From Methylobacterium sp. FF17 (lineage in GTDB: Bacteria; Pseudomonadota; Alphaproteobacteria; Rhizobiales; Beijerinckiaceae), in assembly GCF_025813715.1 (NCBI RefSeq), contig NZ_CP107532.1, positions 3,736,001-3,800,000 on the forward strand: a stretch of DNA of 64,000 nt, written 5' to 3'. The first letter of the stretch is position 1, and each line of letters begins with the position of its first letter. Shown piece after piece: positions 10,060-20,361 of the stretch. The notes under the pieces are model-generated. The model was not told where the DNA came from. It ran no database searches and worked only from the letters and a program-made list of their open reading frames with translations. The position numbers were made by a program, and so were the translations under genes.

Positions 10060-11754
10060 TCAGTGTGCGTGGGCTCCGTCCGCCCCGATACCGGTCTCCG
10101 AGCGCACGAACTGCGCTGCGAACCGCGCCCGCTCGGCCTGGGCCCGCCGTGTATTGTCGAGCTTGGAGACGAGGTAAATCGTGAGGAAGGCCAGCGGCAT
10201 CGAGAACAGGGCGGGGTTGTCGTAGGGGAAGATCGCAACCGGGTTGCCGAAGGTCGTCACCCAGACCGCCTTCGACAGCACCACCATTCCGACGGCCGCC
10301 ACGAGGCCGACGAGGCCACCGATGAGGGCGCCCCAGGTCGTGGTGCCCTTCCAGAGGATCGACATGGTCAGGACCGGGAAGTTGCAGCTCGCCGCCACCG
10401 AGAAGGCGAGGCCGACCATGAAGGCGACGTTCTGGTTCTCGAAGACGTAGCCGAGGTAGATCGCCACGATGCCGATGACGACGGCGGCGATCTTGGAGAG
10501 CCGGACCTCCGCCGCCTCGTTGGTGCGCCCGCGGGCGATCACCTGGGCGTAGAGGTCGTGGCTGACCGCCGAGGCGCCCGCCAGCGTCAGGCCCGCCACC
10601 ACCGCCAGGATGGTCGCGAAGGCCACCGCCGAGATGAAGCCGAGGAAGTAGGGGCCGCCCACCGCGTTGGCGAGGTTCACCGCCACCATGTTGGTGCCGC
10701 CGATCATGCCCTTGAGCTTGTCGAAGGCGCCGGCCGCATCGAGGTTGAAATAGGCCGGGTCGGACATCAGCAGGGAGATGCCGCCGAAGCCGATGATGAA
10801 GGTGAGGATGTAGAAGTAGCCGATCAGGCCGGTGGCGTAGAACACCGACTTGCGGGCTGCCTGGGCGTCCGACACCGTGAAGAAGCGCATCAGGATGTGC
10901 GGCAGGCCGGCGGTGCCGAACATCAGGCCGACGCCCAGCGAGATCGCCTCGATCGGGTTGTTGACGAGACCGCCCGGCGCCATGATCGCGTCACCCTTGG
11001 GGTGGGTCGCGACGGCGGCGGCGAACAGGGTCTCAGGGTTGAAGCCGTAGCGGTAGAGCACCGCGCCGGCCATGAAGGTGGCGCCGCCGAGCAGCAGGCA
11101 GGCCTTGATCACCTGCACCCAGGTGGTCGCCTTCATGCCGCCGAAGGCGACGTAGACGATCATCAGCACGCCGACGATGATGACGGCGTAGAGGTAGGGC
11201 AGGCCGAACAGGAGCTGGATCAGCTTCCCGGCGCCGACCATCTGGGCGATCAGGTAGAACGCCACCACCACCAGGGTGCCGGTGGCCGAGATGATGCGGA
11301 TCGAGGTCTGGTCGAGGCGGAAGCTCGCCACGTCGGCGAAGGTGAACTTGCCGAGATTGCGCAGGCGTTCGGCGATGAGGAACAGCACGATCGGCCAGCC
11401 GACGAGGAAGCCGGTGGAGTAGATCAGCCCGTCGAAGCCGGAGGTGTAGACGAGGCCCGAGATCCCGAGGAACGAGGCCGCCGACATGTAGTCGCCGGCG
11501 ATCGCGAGGGAGTTGGTGCCGGCCGAGATACCGCCGCCAGCGGCGTAGAAGTCGGCGGCCGACTTGGTGCCCTTGGCGGCCTTGTAGGTGATGCCGAGGG
11601 TAAAGATCACGAAGAACGCGAACATGCCGATGGCAGGCCAGTTCGTCGCCGACTGCTTGATCGCGCCGAGATCGGGGCCGGCCGCGTAGGCGGCGGTGGC
11701 GGCCAGCGCCGCCAGCGCGGAGCCGAGCACCAGGGGATGGCGAAGGCGGTTCAT
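10060..11754 (-). CDS. actP: cation/acetate symporter
   Basis: 564-residue sodium:solute symporter of the ActP type, which imports acetate and other short monocarboxylates across the inner membrane. It starts with a cleavable-looking hydrophobic leader ([15 protein letters not shown]) and then about 13 membrane segments. Recognisable blocks are [50 protein letters not shown] and [10 protein letters not shown]. The start overlaps the DUF485 gene by 4 bp (ATGA), so translation is coupled. With acs upstream this is the classical acs-yjcH-actP acetate scavenging operon. Confidence 0.96.
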   Translation of the reverse strand: MNRLRHPLVLGSALAALAATAAYAAGPDLGAIKQSATNWPAIGMFAFFVIFTLGITYKAAKGTKSAADFYAAGGGISAGTNSLAIAGDYMSAASFLGISGLVYTSGFDGLIYSTGFLVGWPIVLFLIAERLRNLGKFTFADVASFRLDQTSIRIISATGTLVVVAFYLIAQMVGAGKLIQLLFGLPYLYAVIIVGVLMIVYVAFGGMKATTWVQVIKACLLLGGATFMAGAVLYRYGFNPETLFAAAVATHPKGDAIMAPGGLVNNPIEAISLGVGLMFGTAGLPHILMRFFTVSDAQAARKSVFYATGLIGYFYILTFIIGFGGISLLMSDPAYFNLDAAGAFDKLKGMIGGTNMVAVNLANAVGGPYFLGFISAVAFATILAVVAGLTLAGASAVSHDLYAQVIARGRTNEAAEVRLSKIAAVVIGIVAIYLGYVFENQNVAFMVGLAFSVAASCNFPVLTMSILWKGTTTWGALIGGLVGLVAAVGMVVLSKAVWVTTFGNPVAIFPYDNPALFSMPLAFLTIYLVSKLDNTRRAQAERARFAAQFVRSETGIGADGAHAH

Positions 11755-12059
11755 CGGCCGAGATCCCGCTTGAGGGCGGCGGTCAGGTCGTCGAAGCGGC
11801 CATTGGCGCGCTGGACGTAGATGCCGGTGAGGATGAAGGCGAGGACGATCACGGCGACGCCGAGGACCAGCCCGAGGGAGGCGGTGCCGCCTCCGATCTT
11901 GGTGGCGAGCAGCGCCTTGTCGAAGGCGATGAGGCCGATGAAGCCGAAATAGATCACCAGCATGATGCCGGTGAGCACCCAGCCGAACCGCGTGCGCTCG
12001 TGGACGAGTTCCTGAAAGCGCGGATTCTGCGCGACGCGCGCAGTCTCGATATCGGACAT
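11751..12059 (-). CDS. DUF485 domain membrane protein (YjcH-like)
   Basis: 102-residue small inner-membrane protein of the DUF485 family, which accompanies ActP. It has a short N-terminal [16 protein letters not shown] motif and two hydrophobic segments ([16 protein letters not shown] and [21 protein letters not shown]), ending in a charged tail. The ATG at 12059 is chosen because the conserved N-terminus begins just after it; an in-frame start at 12173 would add 38 unrelated residues. It is the middle gene of the acs-DUF485-actP cluster and overlaps actP by 4 bp. Its molecular role is unknown; association with the symporter is inferred from the constant gene order. Confidence 0.92.
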   Translation of the reverse strand: MSDIETARVAQNPRFQELVHERTRFGWVLTGIMLVIYFGFIGLIAFDKALLATKIGGGTASLGLVLGVAVIVLAFILTGIYVQRANGRFDDLTAALKRDLGR

Positions 12060-12185
12060 GACGTGTTCCTCCCGGGAGCCGCTTCTTGGGGGAGCGGCGT
12101 CCTGTTGTGTGATGAAGCTTGGATGCAGACGTGATTCCGCGCGGGCATCGTCGAGGATGCCCGCGGTCGACAAATCCGGTGTCGT

Positions 12186-14135
<1,950 letters not shown>

Positions 14136-14282
14136 CGCTTCTTCCCTGTCGGCGCCCGATCGTATCGCGACTGTTCACGCAGCCGGGTCTTCCGATTACC
14201 GTCATAGGCGCATGGCGATCCCCGCCGCAAGCACCGATGCGGCAGGCTTCAGGACAGTTGCGCACATCTGTTCGAGCGCTCT

Positions 14283-14537
14283 TCAATTGCACCCAACGCA
14301 GATACCCGTTTCGACCTTGCGGTCGATCGCCTGCTGCTTGCGCGTGGGCTCCGAGGGTTCGCTCTGGGATGCCGGCCCACCGCCGCCCGGCGGCTTCGTC
14401 GTGCCGGTCGCGGTGATGTTGCGGAATTGGCCGGCCGATCCGAGGTTCTGTTCGGGCGGCAGGGTTCCGGATTGCTGCGCCTGGGCGGCCAGCGGCAGGC
14501 TGAACCCGAGGGCGAGGATCAGTACTGTACGACGCAT
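14283..14537 (-). CDS. small secreted protein with C-terminal CVGC
   Basis: 84-residue protein not matched to a known family. The ATG at 14537 is preceded by GGAGG five bases upstream and begins a clear Sec signal peptide (RRTVLILALGFSLPLAAQAQ). The mature part is Pro/Gly/Ser-rich and disordered (TTKPPGGGGPASQSEPSEP), ending in a basic stretch and GICVGCN, so it has a terminal CxxC pair. The acs gene starts 147 bp downstream on the same strand. The CxxC could bind metal or form a disulfide in the periplasm; that is inference only. Confidence 0.7.
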   Translation of the reverse strand: MRRTVLILALGFSLPLAAQAQQSGTLPPEQNLGSAGQFRNITATGTTKPPGGGGPASQSEPSEPTRKQQAIDRKVETGICVGCN

Positions 14538-14652
14538 CGTAACCTCCATGATTGGAGGGAAAACGCGGGCCTCCGCCAGGAGTTTCGCCCGGCGCCCATG
14601 GCCCATGGCACCTGGTACTTGGTATTCGGCGCCGGGCCGCGACCGTACGGGA

Positions 14653-17373
14653 TCAGGCCCGCTTCGTGGCGGCGTCCACGGGAAACAGCATCTCGACCAG
14701 GGTGCCCTCGTCCTTCTGGCTTTCGATGCGGAAACGTCCCTGGTTGGCCTCCACCAGGGCCTTGGTCAGAGGCAGGCCGAGGCCGGTGCCCCGGCGTGGA
14801 CCCGTCGGCCGGACCTGACGGAAAGGCTGCAGGGCGACGTCGACCTCGTCCGCCGTCATGCCGATCCCGGTGTCCCGGACCCGCAGGGCGATCTCGCCCC
14901 GATCCGCCATCGTGGTCGAGACAATCACCTGTCCGCCGGCTTGCGTGAACGCGATGGCATTGGCGATCACGTTCAGGGCGGCCTGGCGCACCGAGCGCTC
15001 GTCCGCCATCAGGGGCGCGAGATCGGAGGAGAAGCTCGTGCGCAGCACGATCCGCTCCCGCGCAGCCTGGGGCTGGAGCAGGGAGACGCAGCGCGTCACC
15101 ACGTCGTTCAGGGGGATCTCGGTGATGTTCAGATCGAGGCGACCCGCCTCGATGCGAGCCAGATCGAGCAGGTCGTTGACGAGATCGAGGACGTGGGTGC
15201 CGGAGGCGTGGATGTCCCGCAGGTATTCGCGGTAGCGCTCCGACCCGAGAGGTCCGGCCTGCTCCGTCAGGATGAGGTCGGCAAAGCCGAGGATCCCGTT
15301 GATCGGCGTACGGATCTCGTGGGCGACCTTCGCCAGGAAATCGGATTTCTGGACGCTGGCCGCTTCGGCCGCCCGGCGGCCGTCGAAGGCGTCGGCCTCG
15401 CGCCGGCTCGGAACCGGCGCCTCACCGATCACGGCGCAGAGACGGTTCCGCGGGTCGTCGATCAGGGGCAGCACCCGGACCTGCAGGGCCCGCCCCCCGC
15501 CGCGCCGGGCGACAGTGGCGGGGCCGGCGGGCGCCGCGCCCGGCTCCGCATGCAGCCGCGCCAGCAGGTCCACGGCGTTGTCGGGAGCGAACAGACCGAG
15601 GAAGCTGGCGCCGACCACCTCGCGGGGATCGACGCCGAAGAGCGTGGCGGCGCTGCGGTTGAGCGCCAGGATGCGGCCCTGGTCGTCGAGGGTCGCGATC
15701 CCGTCATCGAGGGTGTCGATCACCGCCAGGGCGTCTGCCCCCCGCCGATCCGCAAAATCCTGGGCCAGGGCGGTCGCTTCGCGCAGGCGCGCCGCCTCGC
15801 CCGCCACGGCATCGCGGGCGAGCAGCAATTCGGCGGGCTGCCCCGCCCAGTCCACGACCGAGTGCTCCACGAGAACGCCGACCCGCCGCCCATCGCGGGC
15901 GGCCAGGACGATCGGCGTGTCGCCGGGTTCGCGCGCATGGGGCGTAAGGCCGCGAAACAGGTTCCCGATTCCGCCCGAGGCATCGAGGGACGCCGCATCC
16001 GCGTACCCCGTGAGGTCGAGCAGGCGGCGATTGGCGAACAGGATCGCGTTCTCGCGGTAGACCAGCACACCGGCGGGCAGGCGTTCGAGGGTGGCGATCA
16101 TCGCGGCATCGGTGTCCGCCGCCGGATCGGAGCCGCGAATCGCCGCGACCGGAAACGGCATGACGGCACAGGGCAGGCCCCGCGCCTCGGTGGCTTCCGG
16201 CGCGTCGTCACCGGCGAACCGGGCTCCCAAAGCGCGCGCGATCTCGCGGAACGCCGCGTGCTCGTGGCTGGACAAGGCGGGATCCGCGAGGCTCTCCGAG
16301 ACATCCGCCGCCGGCGCAGGCTCCGGACCGGGCGACTCGGCGACGGCCAGCGCGACCGGGGGATCCACGGGCCCCGGCGAGGTCATCGCCGGGAGATCCG
16401 CCTCCGGAGCAGACGGCGCGGGCATGACAATCGCGGGCATGACGGTCGCGGCCTGAGGATCTACGGGCGCGGGCGGCGCCGTCGCCACCGAAGGCGTGCA
16501 GGCGCGGTCCTGCGGGCAGGGCCCGATCGACCGGACCTGGCCGAAGCCCCGGAAGTCCCGCCCTGTCCGATCGACCGGCGATCCGGACAGGTCGAGTTCG
16601 ACGACCGTTTCGGGATCCGACAGCAGCGTGAGCGGAATCGATCGGAAGGTGCGGGCCTGGGCCAGGGCCGCGATCAGGCCCTGCGCGTCGGTCAGGGCTC
16701 CGGATTCGGACAGCTCCCGCCACGTCCGTCCGAGCATCCGCCCCCGCAGGCGCTCTCCCGCCGACGCGGAGAGCTCGATCACCGTGCCGGCAGCATCGCT
16801 GCGCCACGTGAAACGCTGGGCGCGTTGCGGAGCCTCGGGCGCGGGCGGCTGCGCGGGTGCATCGGCGGCCTCGGGATTCGCCGGCGCCTCGGCGATGGCC
16901 GGGGAGGCGGGCAACCCGGAATCCGGAGCTTCCGGTCCGGTGACGGCGAGGGCCGGGCGGCTCCGTCGCTTCGGAAGGGGGGTGGTCGCGAGCAGGACGA
17001 GGAGGTCCGGTCCCTCGGCGTCGGCCTTTCGGATCAGCGTCATCAGCACGGGCGGCGCGATCCGGCGCGGATCGAGTTGCACGCGCAGAAGAAGCGGCAC
17101 GTCGGGCGCGGGCCGTGCGCGGGCGATCTCGACCCCGATCCGCGAACGCGGATCGAGGCGTCCATCGGGTCCGGCGATCGCGTCCCGCAGGTCGGACGCC
17201 GCAGAGGACGCGTGGAGGATGTGCTCACCCGCCGCATCGAGGACGAGGAACACCGCCCCCGGATCGGACAACTGTCGCGCGAGCGACGAATCAGCATTGC
17301 ACGCGCGCGCCAGCCACTGCGCCGCGTCGCTCACCCGTCCTGGCCCTGAACCCCCGCTGTCGAACATCCGCAC
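14653..17373 (-). CDS. PAS domain sensor histidine kinase, PdhS/PleC-like
   Basis: 906-residue histidine kinase without obvious transmembrane helices, so probably cytoplasmic. Residues 1-420 are a poorly conserved N-terminus with Ala/Pro-rich linkers. Two PAS-type domains follow (about 425-545, starting LERLPAGVLVYRENAILFAN, and about 549-650, VIDTLDDGIATLDDQGRIL). The dimerisation/phosphoacceptor domain has FLAKVAHEIRTPINGILGF with the phosphorylated His near residue 685. The ATPase domain shows NVIANAIAF, RDTGIGM and GTGLGLPLTKALVEANQG. The H-box and the following RYREYLRDIHASGTHVLDLV are typical of the PdhS/PleC/DivJ cell-cycle kinases that act on DivK. No response regulator gene is adjacent. 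It is transcribed away from the phasin gene. Confidence 0.88.
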   Translation of the reverse strand: MRMFDSGGSGPGRVSDAAQWLARACNADSSLARQLSDPGAVFLVLDAAGEHILHASSAASDLRDAIAGPDGRLDPRSRIGVEIARARPAPDVPLLLRVQLDPRRIAPPVLMTLIRKADAEGPDLLVLLATTPLPKRRSRPALAVTGPEAPDSGLPASPAIAEAPANPEAADAPAQPPAPEAPQRAQRFTWRSDAAGTVIELSASAGERLRGRMLGRTWRELSESGALTDAQGLIAALAQARTFRSIPLTLLSDPETVVELDLSGSPVDRTGRDFRGFGQVRSIGPCPQDRACTPSVATAPPAPVDPQAATVMPAIVMPAPSAPEADLPAMTSPGPVDPPVALAVAESPGPEPAPAADVSESLADPALSSHEHAAFREIARALGARFAGDDAPEATEARGLPCAVMPFPVAAIRGSDPAADTDAAMIATLERLPAGVLVYRENAILFANRRLLDLTGYADAASLDASGGIGNLFRGLTPHAREPGDTPIVLAARDGRRVGVLVEHSVVDWAGQPAELLLARDAVAGEAARLREATALAQDFADRRGADALAVIDTLDDGIATLDDQGRILALNRSAATLFGVDPREVVGASFLGLFAPDNAVDLLARLHAEPGAAPAGPATVARRGGGRALQVRVLPLIDDPRNRLCAVIGEAPVPSRREADAFDGRRAAEAASVQKSDFLAKVAHEIRTPINGILGFADLILTEQAGPLGSERYREYLRDIHASGTHVLDLVNDLLDLARIEAGRLDLNITEIPLNDVVTRCVSLLQPQAARERIVLRTSFSSDLAPLMADERSVRQAALNVIANAIAFTQAGGQVIVSTTMADRGEIALRVRDTGIGMTADEVDVALQPFRQVRPTGPRRGTGLGLPLTKALVEANQGRFRIESQKDEGTLVEMLFPVDAATKRA

Positions 17374-17519
17374 CTGTTTCGCGTGACGATTTCAGAGACG
17401 TGAAAGCCTTTTTACTGCGTCGCGGCCTTCCCGGAAGCCATAGAGGGGGACGAACCTCGTTTACCTGTTGTCAACCTTAATGCACCCGAGCAGGGTGGCA
17501 TAGGGCTGGCGCCGTGCTA

Positions 17520-17534
17520 TTGTGCAGCGCACAA
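17520..17534. promoter_or_regulatory. candidate PhaR operator upstream of phasin
   Basis: Perfect 15-bp dyad TTGTGC-AGC-GCACAA, 34 bp before the phasin ATG. Its core TGC-N3-GCA matches the TGC-N3-GCA centre of binding sites reported for the polyhydroxyalkanoate regulator PhaR in alphaproteobacteria. PhaR represses phasin genes until PHB granules titrate it away. Assignment is by motif and position only. Confidence 0.55.
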
Positions 17535-17568
17535 CAAGCCATCAACAAGTCTGAACGAGGAGAGGATG

Positions 17569-18060
17569 ATGACCAGCACCCCGAATTACGAGGTTCCCGC
17601 CGAGATGCGCGACTTCGCGGAGAAGAGCGTCGATCAGGCCCGCAAGGCCTTCGACTCGTTCATCAGTGCCGCCCGCCGGACTGCCGACACCGTGCAGAGC
17701 TCCGCCGAGTCGGCGCGTACCAACGCCCAGGACGTTTCGGCGCGCGGCTTCGAGTTCGCCGAGCAGAACGTGACCGCGGCCTTCGACCTCGCCCAGAAGC
17801 TGGTGCGCTCGCGCGACCTGCAGGAAGCCATGCAGCACCAGGCCGAGTTCGTTCGCAGCCAGTTCGCCGCGATCCAGGCGCAGGCCAAGGAGTTCGGCGG
17901 CCTGGCCCAGACGGCGATCCAGCAGAGCGCCGAGAAAGCCAAGGGCGCCATGCAGGAAGGCGCCGAGCACGCCCGTAAGGCCATGCAGGAAGGCGCCGAG
18001 GCGGCGCGCAAGGCCGGCAACGATGCCGAGCAGGCCGCGCGGAACGCCACCAACTCCTGA
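17569..18060 (+). CDS. phasin family protein
   Basis: 163-residue phasin, a small amphipathic helical protein that coats polyhydroxybutyrate granules. The body is nearly all helix: MRDFAEKSVDQARKAFDSFI, then FEFAEQNVTAAFDLAQKLV and RSRDLQEAMQHQAEFVRSQF, which is the phasin_2 signature. The C-terminus carries a duplicated 11-residue unit (AMQEGAEHARK / AMQEGAEAARK). Tandem ATGs occur at 17566 and 17569; GAGGAG at 17557-17562 spaces better with the second. A TTGTGC-AGC-GCACAA palindrome lies just upstream and a T-tailed hairpin follows at 18104. Other granule-associated or stress roles known for the family cannot be excluded. Confidence 0.92.
   Translation: MTSTPNYEVPAEMRDFAEKSVDQARKAFDSFISAARRTADTVQSSAESARTNAQDVSARGFEFAEQNVTAAFDLAQKLVRSRDLQEAMQHQAEFVRSQFAAIQAQAKEFGGLAQTAIQQSAEKAKGAMQEGAEHARKAMQEGAEAARKAGNDAEQAARNATNS
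17947..18012 (+). repeat. 33-bp tandem duplication inside phasin gene
   Basis: The 21 bp at 17947-17967 recur exactly at 17980-18000, giving two 33-bp units that encode the 11-residue repeat starting AMQEGAE. Eleven residues is the period of a right-handed coiled coil, so the duplication lengthens the amphipathic helix in register. Confidence 0.8.
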
Positions 18061-18103
18061 TTCCCGATCCGGCGCCGCATCTTTGCGGCGCTGCACCATG
18101 CCG

Positions 18104-18139
18104 ACAGCCCGTTTCGCGCCACGCGGACGGGCTGTTTTC
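18104..18139 (+). terminator. Rho-independent terminator after phasin
   Basis: ACAGCCCGT (18104-18112) pairs with ACGGGCTGT (18127-18135) around a 14-nt loop with a minor inner pairing, followed directly by TTT. It is 44 bp beyond the phasin stop codon. Confidence 0.8.
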
Positions 18140-18245
18140 GTAAGAGCGTCGGCGCTTGCCCCCGGCGGCTCCGTCTCCTAACCCTGGCCGCGAGCGGCCC
18201 CGGCGTTTCGTTCGGGGCCGGCGCTGTCGAGAGAGGCGAAACGCC

Positions 18246-18599
18246 ATGCGACCTGCCAATCGATTCCGTCTGACCCTCACGCTCCTGGCGGGGCTGGCCG
18301 GGGTACAGGGTGCGAGCGCCCAGTACTACGACGACGGCTATGACCGGCCGCCGCGCCGTGTCTACGAGGAGCGTCGCCTGCCGCCGCGCCCCGATTACGG
18401 CGATGAGCGCTACGCCCGCCCGGCTTCGCGCCGCGCCGTCGGCCTGAATTGCGACGCCGTGCAGTCGGGTCTGAGCGGCTTCCAGCCCTTCTCCTGCCCG
18501 CTGCCCGGCCCGCGCCCCCTGGGTGCCCGCTGCTTCTGCGACATGCCGATCGCGCCCCTCAGTTCGCCCCAGACCGCCGTCGGCCGCGTGGTTCCCTGA
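18246..18599 (+). CDS. small secreted Cys-containing protein
   Basis: 117-residue protein of unrecognised family. It starts after GAGAGGCG with a signal peptide (RLTLTLLAGLAGVQGASA) and continues with a Tyr/Asp/Arg/Pro-rich stretch (QYYDDGYDRPPRRVYEERR) often seen in periplasmic proteins of Methylobacterium and other Rhizobiales. The C-terminal half has four Cys (LNCDA, FSCPL, RCFCD) and is Pro-rich, so disulfide-bonded structure is likely. The phasin terminator separates it from the gene before, and a 14-bp stem terminator follows. Function unknown. Confidence 0.72.
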   Translation: MRPANRFRLTLTLLAGLAGVQGASAQYYDDGYDRPPRRVYEERRLPPRPDYGDERYARPASRRAVGLNCDAVQSGLSGFQPFSCPLPGPRPLGARCFCDMPIAPLSSPQTAVGRVVP

Positions 18600-18634
18600 C
18601 ATCGGGGGCTCCCTGACATCGACGGACACGAAAA

Positions 18635-18680
18635 CGGCGAAGGCCGCGCCGCCCAATCGGACGGCGCGGCCTTCGCGTTT
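18635..18680. terminator. bidirectional terminator, perfect 14-bp stem
   Basis: CGAAGGCCGCGCCG (18638-18651) and CGGCGCGGCCTTCG (18662-18675) pair perfectly around a 10-nt loop. A-runs lie on the left and CGTTT on the right. It sits between the convergent small secreted protein gene (plus) and the L,D-transpeptidase gene (minus). Confidence 0.85.
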
Positions 18681-18703
18681 CGGGAAACGTACCGGTCCGA
18701 CGA

Positions 18704-19363
18704 TCAGTTCAGGACGACGACCTTCGCTCCCACCTTCACGCGCTCGTAGAGGTCTGTGACGTCCTCGTTGGTCATCCGGATGCAGCCGGAGGAGACGGCC
18801 TGACCGATCGTGTCCGGCTCGTTCGAGCCGTGGATGCGGTACTCGGTGCTGCCGATATACATGGCCCGTGCACCGAGCGGGTTCTCGACGCCGCCCGCCA
18901 TGTAGCGCGGCAGGTCGGGACGGCGTGCGATCATCGCCGCCGGCGGGGTCCAGGACGGCCACTCCTTCTTGGCCGTCACGGTCTTGACGCCGGACCAGGT
19001 GAAGCCCGGGCGGCCGACGCCGACGCCGTAACGGATGGCCTCGCCGTTGGGCATCACGAAGTACAGGCGCCGCTCGGCCGTGGAGACCACGATCGTGCCG
19101 GGCTTGTAGTTGCCGTTGAAGGCGACGATCTCACGCGGGATCGGGGCGACCTGCGCCTGGGGCGCCGCCTGGACGCCCTGGCCCACCGTGCCCTGGTAGC
19201 CGTAGGGATCGTCCGTGGCGCGGCCATAGGCGTAGGCCGGATCGCCGTAGTAATCGTCGCCGCCGTTGCTGCCGAACGGATCGTAGGGGCTTGCTTGAAC
19301 CGCGCTCGTCGAGAGCGCGCAAACACCGAGTATGCCCACAAGGGCGGTCGCCAAGGTCTTCAT
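18704..19363 (-). CDS. L,D-transpeptidase (YkuD domain)
   Basis: 219-residue periplasmic L,D-transpeptidase that forms 3-3 peptidoglycan cross-links or attaches proteins to peptidoglycan. The ATG at 19363 starts a signal peptide (LATALVGILGVCALSTSAVQA). A Gly/Tyr/Asp-rich linker follows, then the YkuD domain from about residue 85 (GTIVVSTAERRLYFVM). The catalytic block is YRIHGSNEPDTIGQAVSSGCIRMTNEDV, with the active-site Cys in SSGCIRM and the conserved His in IHGSN; it ends KVGAKVVVLN. An in-frame start at 19450 would add 29 residues ahead of the signal peptide and is less likely. A second L,D-transpeptidase of different architecture is at 39012-40166. Confidence 0.93.
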   Translation of the reverse strand: MKTLATALVGILGVCALSTSAVQASPYDPFGSNGGDDYYGDPAYAYGRATDDPYGYQGTVGQGVQAAPQAQVAPIPREIVAFNGNYKPGTIVVSTAERRLYFVMPNGEAIRYGVGVGRPGFTWSGVKTVTAKKEWPSWTPPAAMIARRPDLPRYMAGGVENPLGARAMYIGSTEYRIHGSNEPDTIGQAVSSGCIRMTNEDVTDLYERVKVGAKVVVLN

Positions 19364-19480
19364 TGCCGATACCTTACCTGAGCCGTAACCTTTGCTGTAC
19401 AAGCGTAAGCACGGCCGGGTGGTTCCATGGCACCTTGACGATTTCGTCATCTTCGTGGTGGGACCCGCGTCACCCAGGGT

Positions 19481-20287
19481 TCAGAAGACTTCGTCGGTGT
19501 GCACATCGAAGCGGGCGAGGTGCGAGTAGCCGAAGTTCGTGGTGATCGCGACGTCGGTGGCATCGCGTCCGCGCGCCATCACGATCCGGCCGATTCGCGG
19601 CGTGTTGTGCCGGGCGTCGAAGGTGTACCAGGTGCCGTCGAGATAGGCCTCGAACCAGGCCGAAAAATCCATCGGGTCGGGCACGGGCGGCACGCCGATA
19701 TCGCCGAGATACCCGGTGCAGTAGCGCGCCGGAATGTTCATGCAGCGGCAGAATGCGACCGCCAGATGCGCAAAATCGCGGCAGACACCCTGCCGCTGCA
19801 TGAATCCGTCCCAGGCAGTGCGCGTCGCGTCGGCACACATGTAGTCGAAACGGATGCGGTCGTGGACGTAGTCGCAGATCGCCTGCACGCGAGCCCAGCC
19901 CAGGGGCGTCCCGCCGAAGAGCGACCACGCGGTCTCGGACAGCTTGTCGGTGTCGCAGTAGCGACTGCCCAGGAGGTAGACCAGCACCTCGTTGGGAAGG
20001 TTCTGGACCTCGATCTGCTGGGCGTAGGGCGCGTAGGCGTCCGGCAGGCCGGAATCCTGCACGATGAAGTCGGCCGAGATGGTCAGGCGTCCCGGCGGCG
20101 TGACGATGCGGGTACAGATGTTGTCGAAGCTGTCGCGGTACTCCTGGCAGGGGATCGGCGGATCGAAGCTGATGACGTGGGGGGTCATCACGTCCGGCAT
20201 CCGTGAGGGATGCACGCTCAACGCGAGGATCATGGGCGTCGGCTGAACCGATTCGAAGGCGATGTCGAATCCCGTCCTGATCTTCAT
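19481..20287 (-). CDS. transglutaminase-like protein with Ser at the usual catalytic His position
   Basis: 268-residue protein of the transglutaminase-like (papain-fold) superfamily. The N-terminal part (DIAFESVQPTPMILALSVHP) is the beta-sandwich domain of bacterial transglutaminase-like proteins. The nucleophile region QRQGVCRDFAHLAVAFCRCM near residue 170 is intact. In the next motif, where HAW(V/F)E is expected, it reads DFSAWFEAYLDGTWYTFDAR, so Ser stands in place of the catalytic His while the Asp motif (FDARHN) remains. It has no signal peptide. The gene follows a canonical paralogue by 74 bp on the same strand. Substrate unknown; enzymatic activity uncertain. Confidence 0.85.
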   Translation of the reverse strand: MKIRTGFDIAFESVQPTPMILALSVHPSRMPDVMTPHVISFDPPIPCQEYRDSFDNICTRIVTPPGRLTISADFIVQDSGLPDAYAPYAQQIEVQNLPNEVLVYLLGSRYCDTDKLSETAWSLFGGTPLGWARVQAICDYVHDRIRFDYMCADATRTAWDGFMQRQGVCRDFAHLAVAFCRCMNIPARYCTGYLGDIGVPPVPDPMDFSAWFEAYLDGTWYTFDARHNTPRIGRIVMARGRDATDVAITTNFGYSHLARFDVHTDEVF

Positions 20288-20361
20288 GACACTCACCCGA
20301 TCCTATCGAAAGCCACACGCTTTACTTCTACGAGCCGGCAGGCCCGGACCCGGCCGACTTG

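Noticed and set aside
10063..11820. 585-codon plus-strand open frame opposite actP
   Set aside because: It is a shadow of the symporter gene: low-complexity Asp/Glu/His/Arg-rich product without motifs.
14212..17349. Very long plus-strand open frame (over 1000 codons) opposite the histidine kinase gene
   Set aside because: Composition is Arg/Gly/His-rich with no domain; it is the complement of a GC-rich gene that has clear PAS, HisKA and ATPase motifs.
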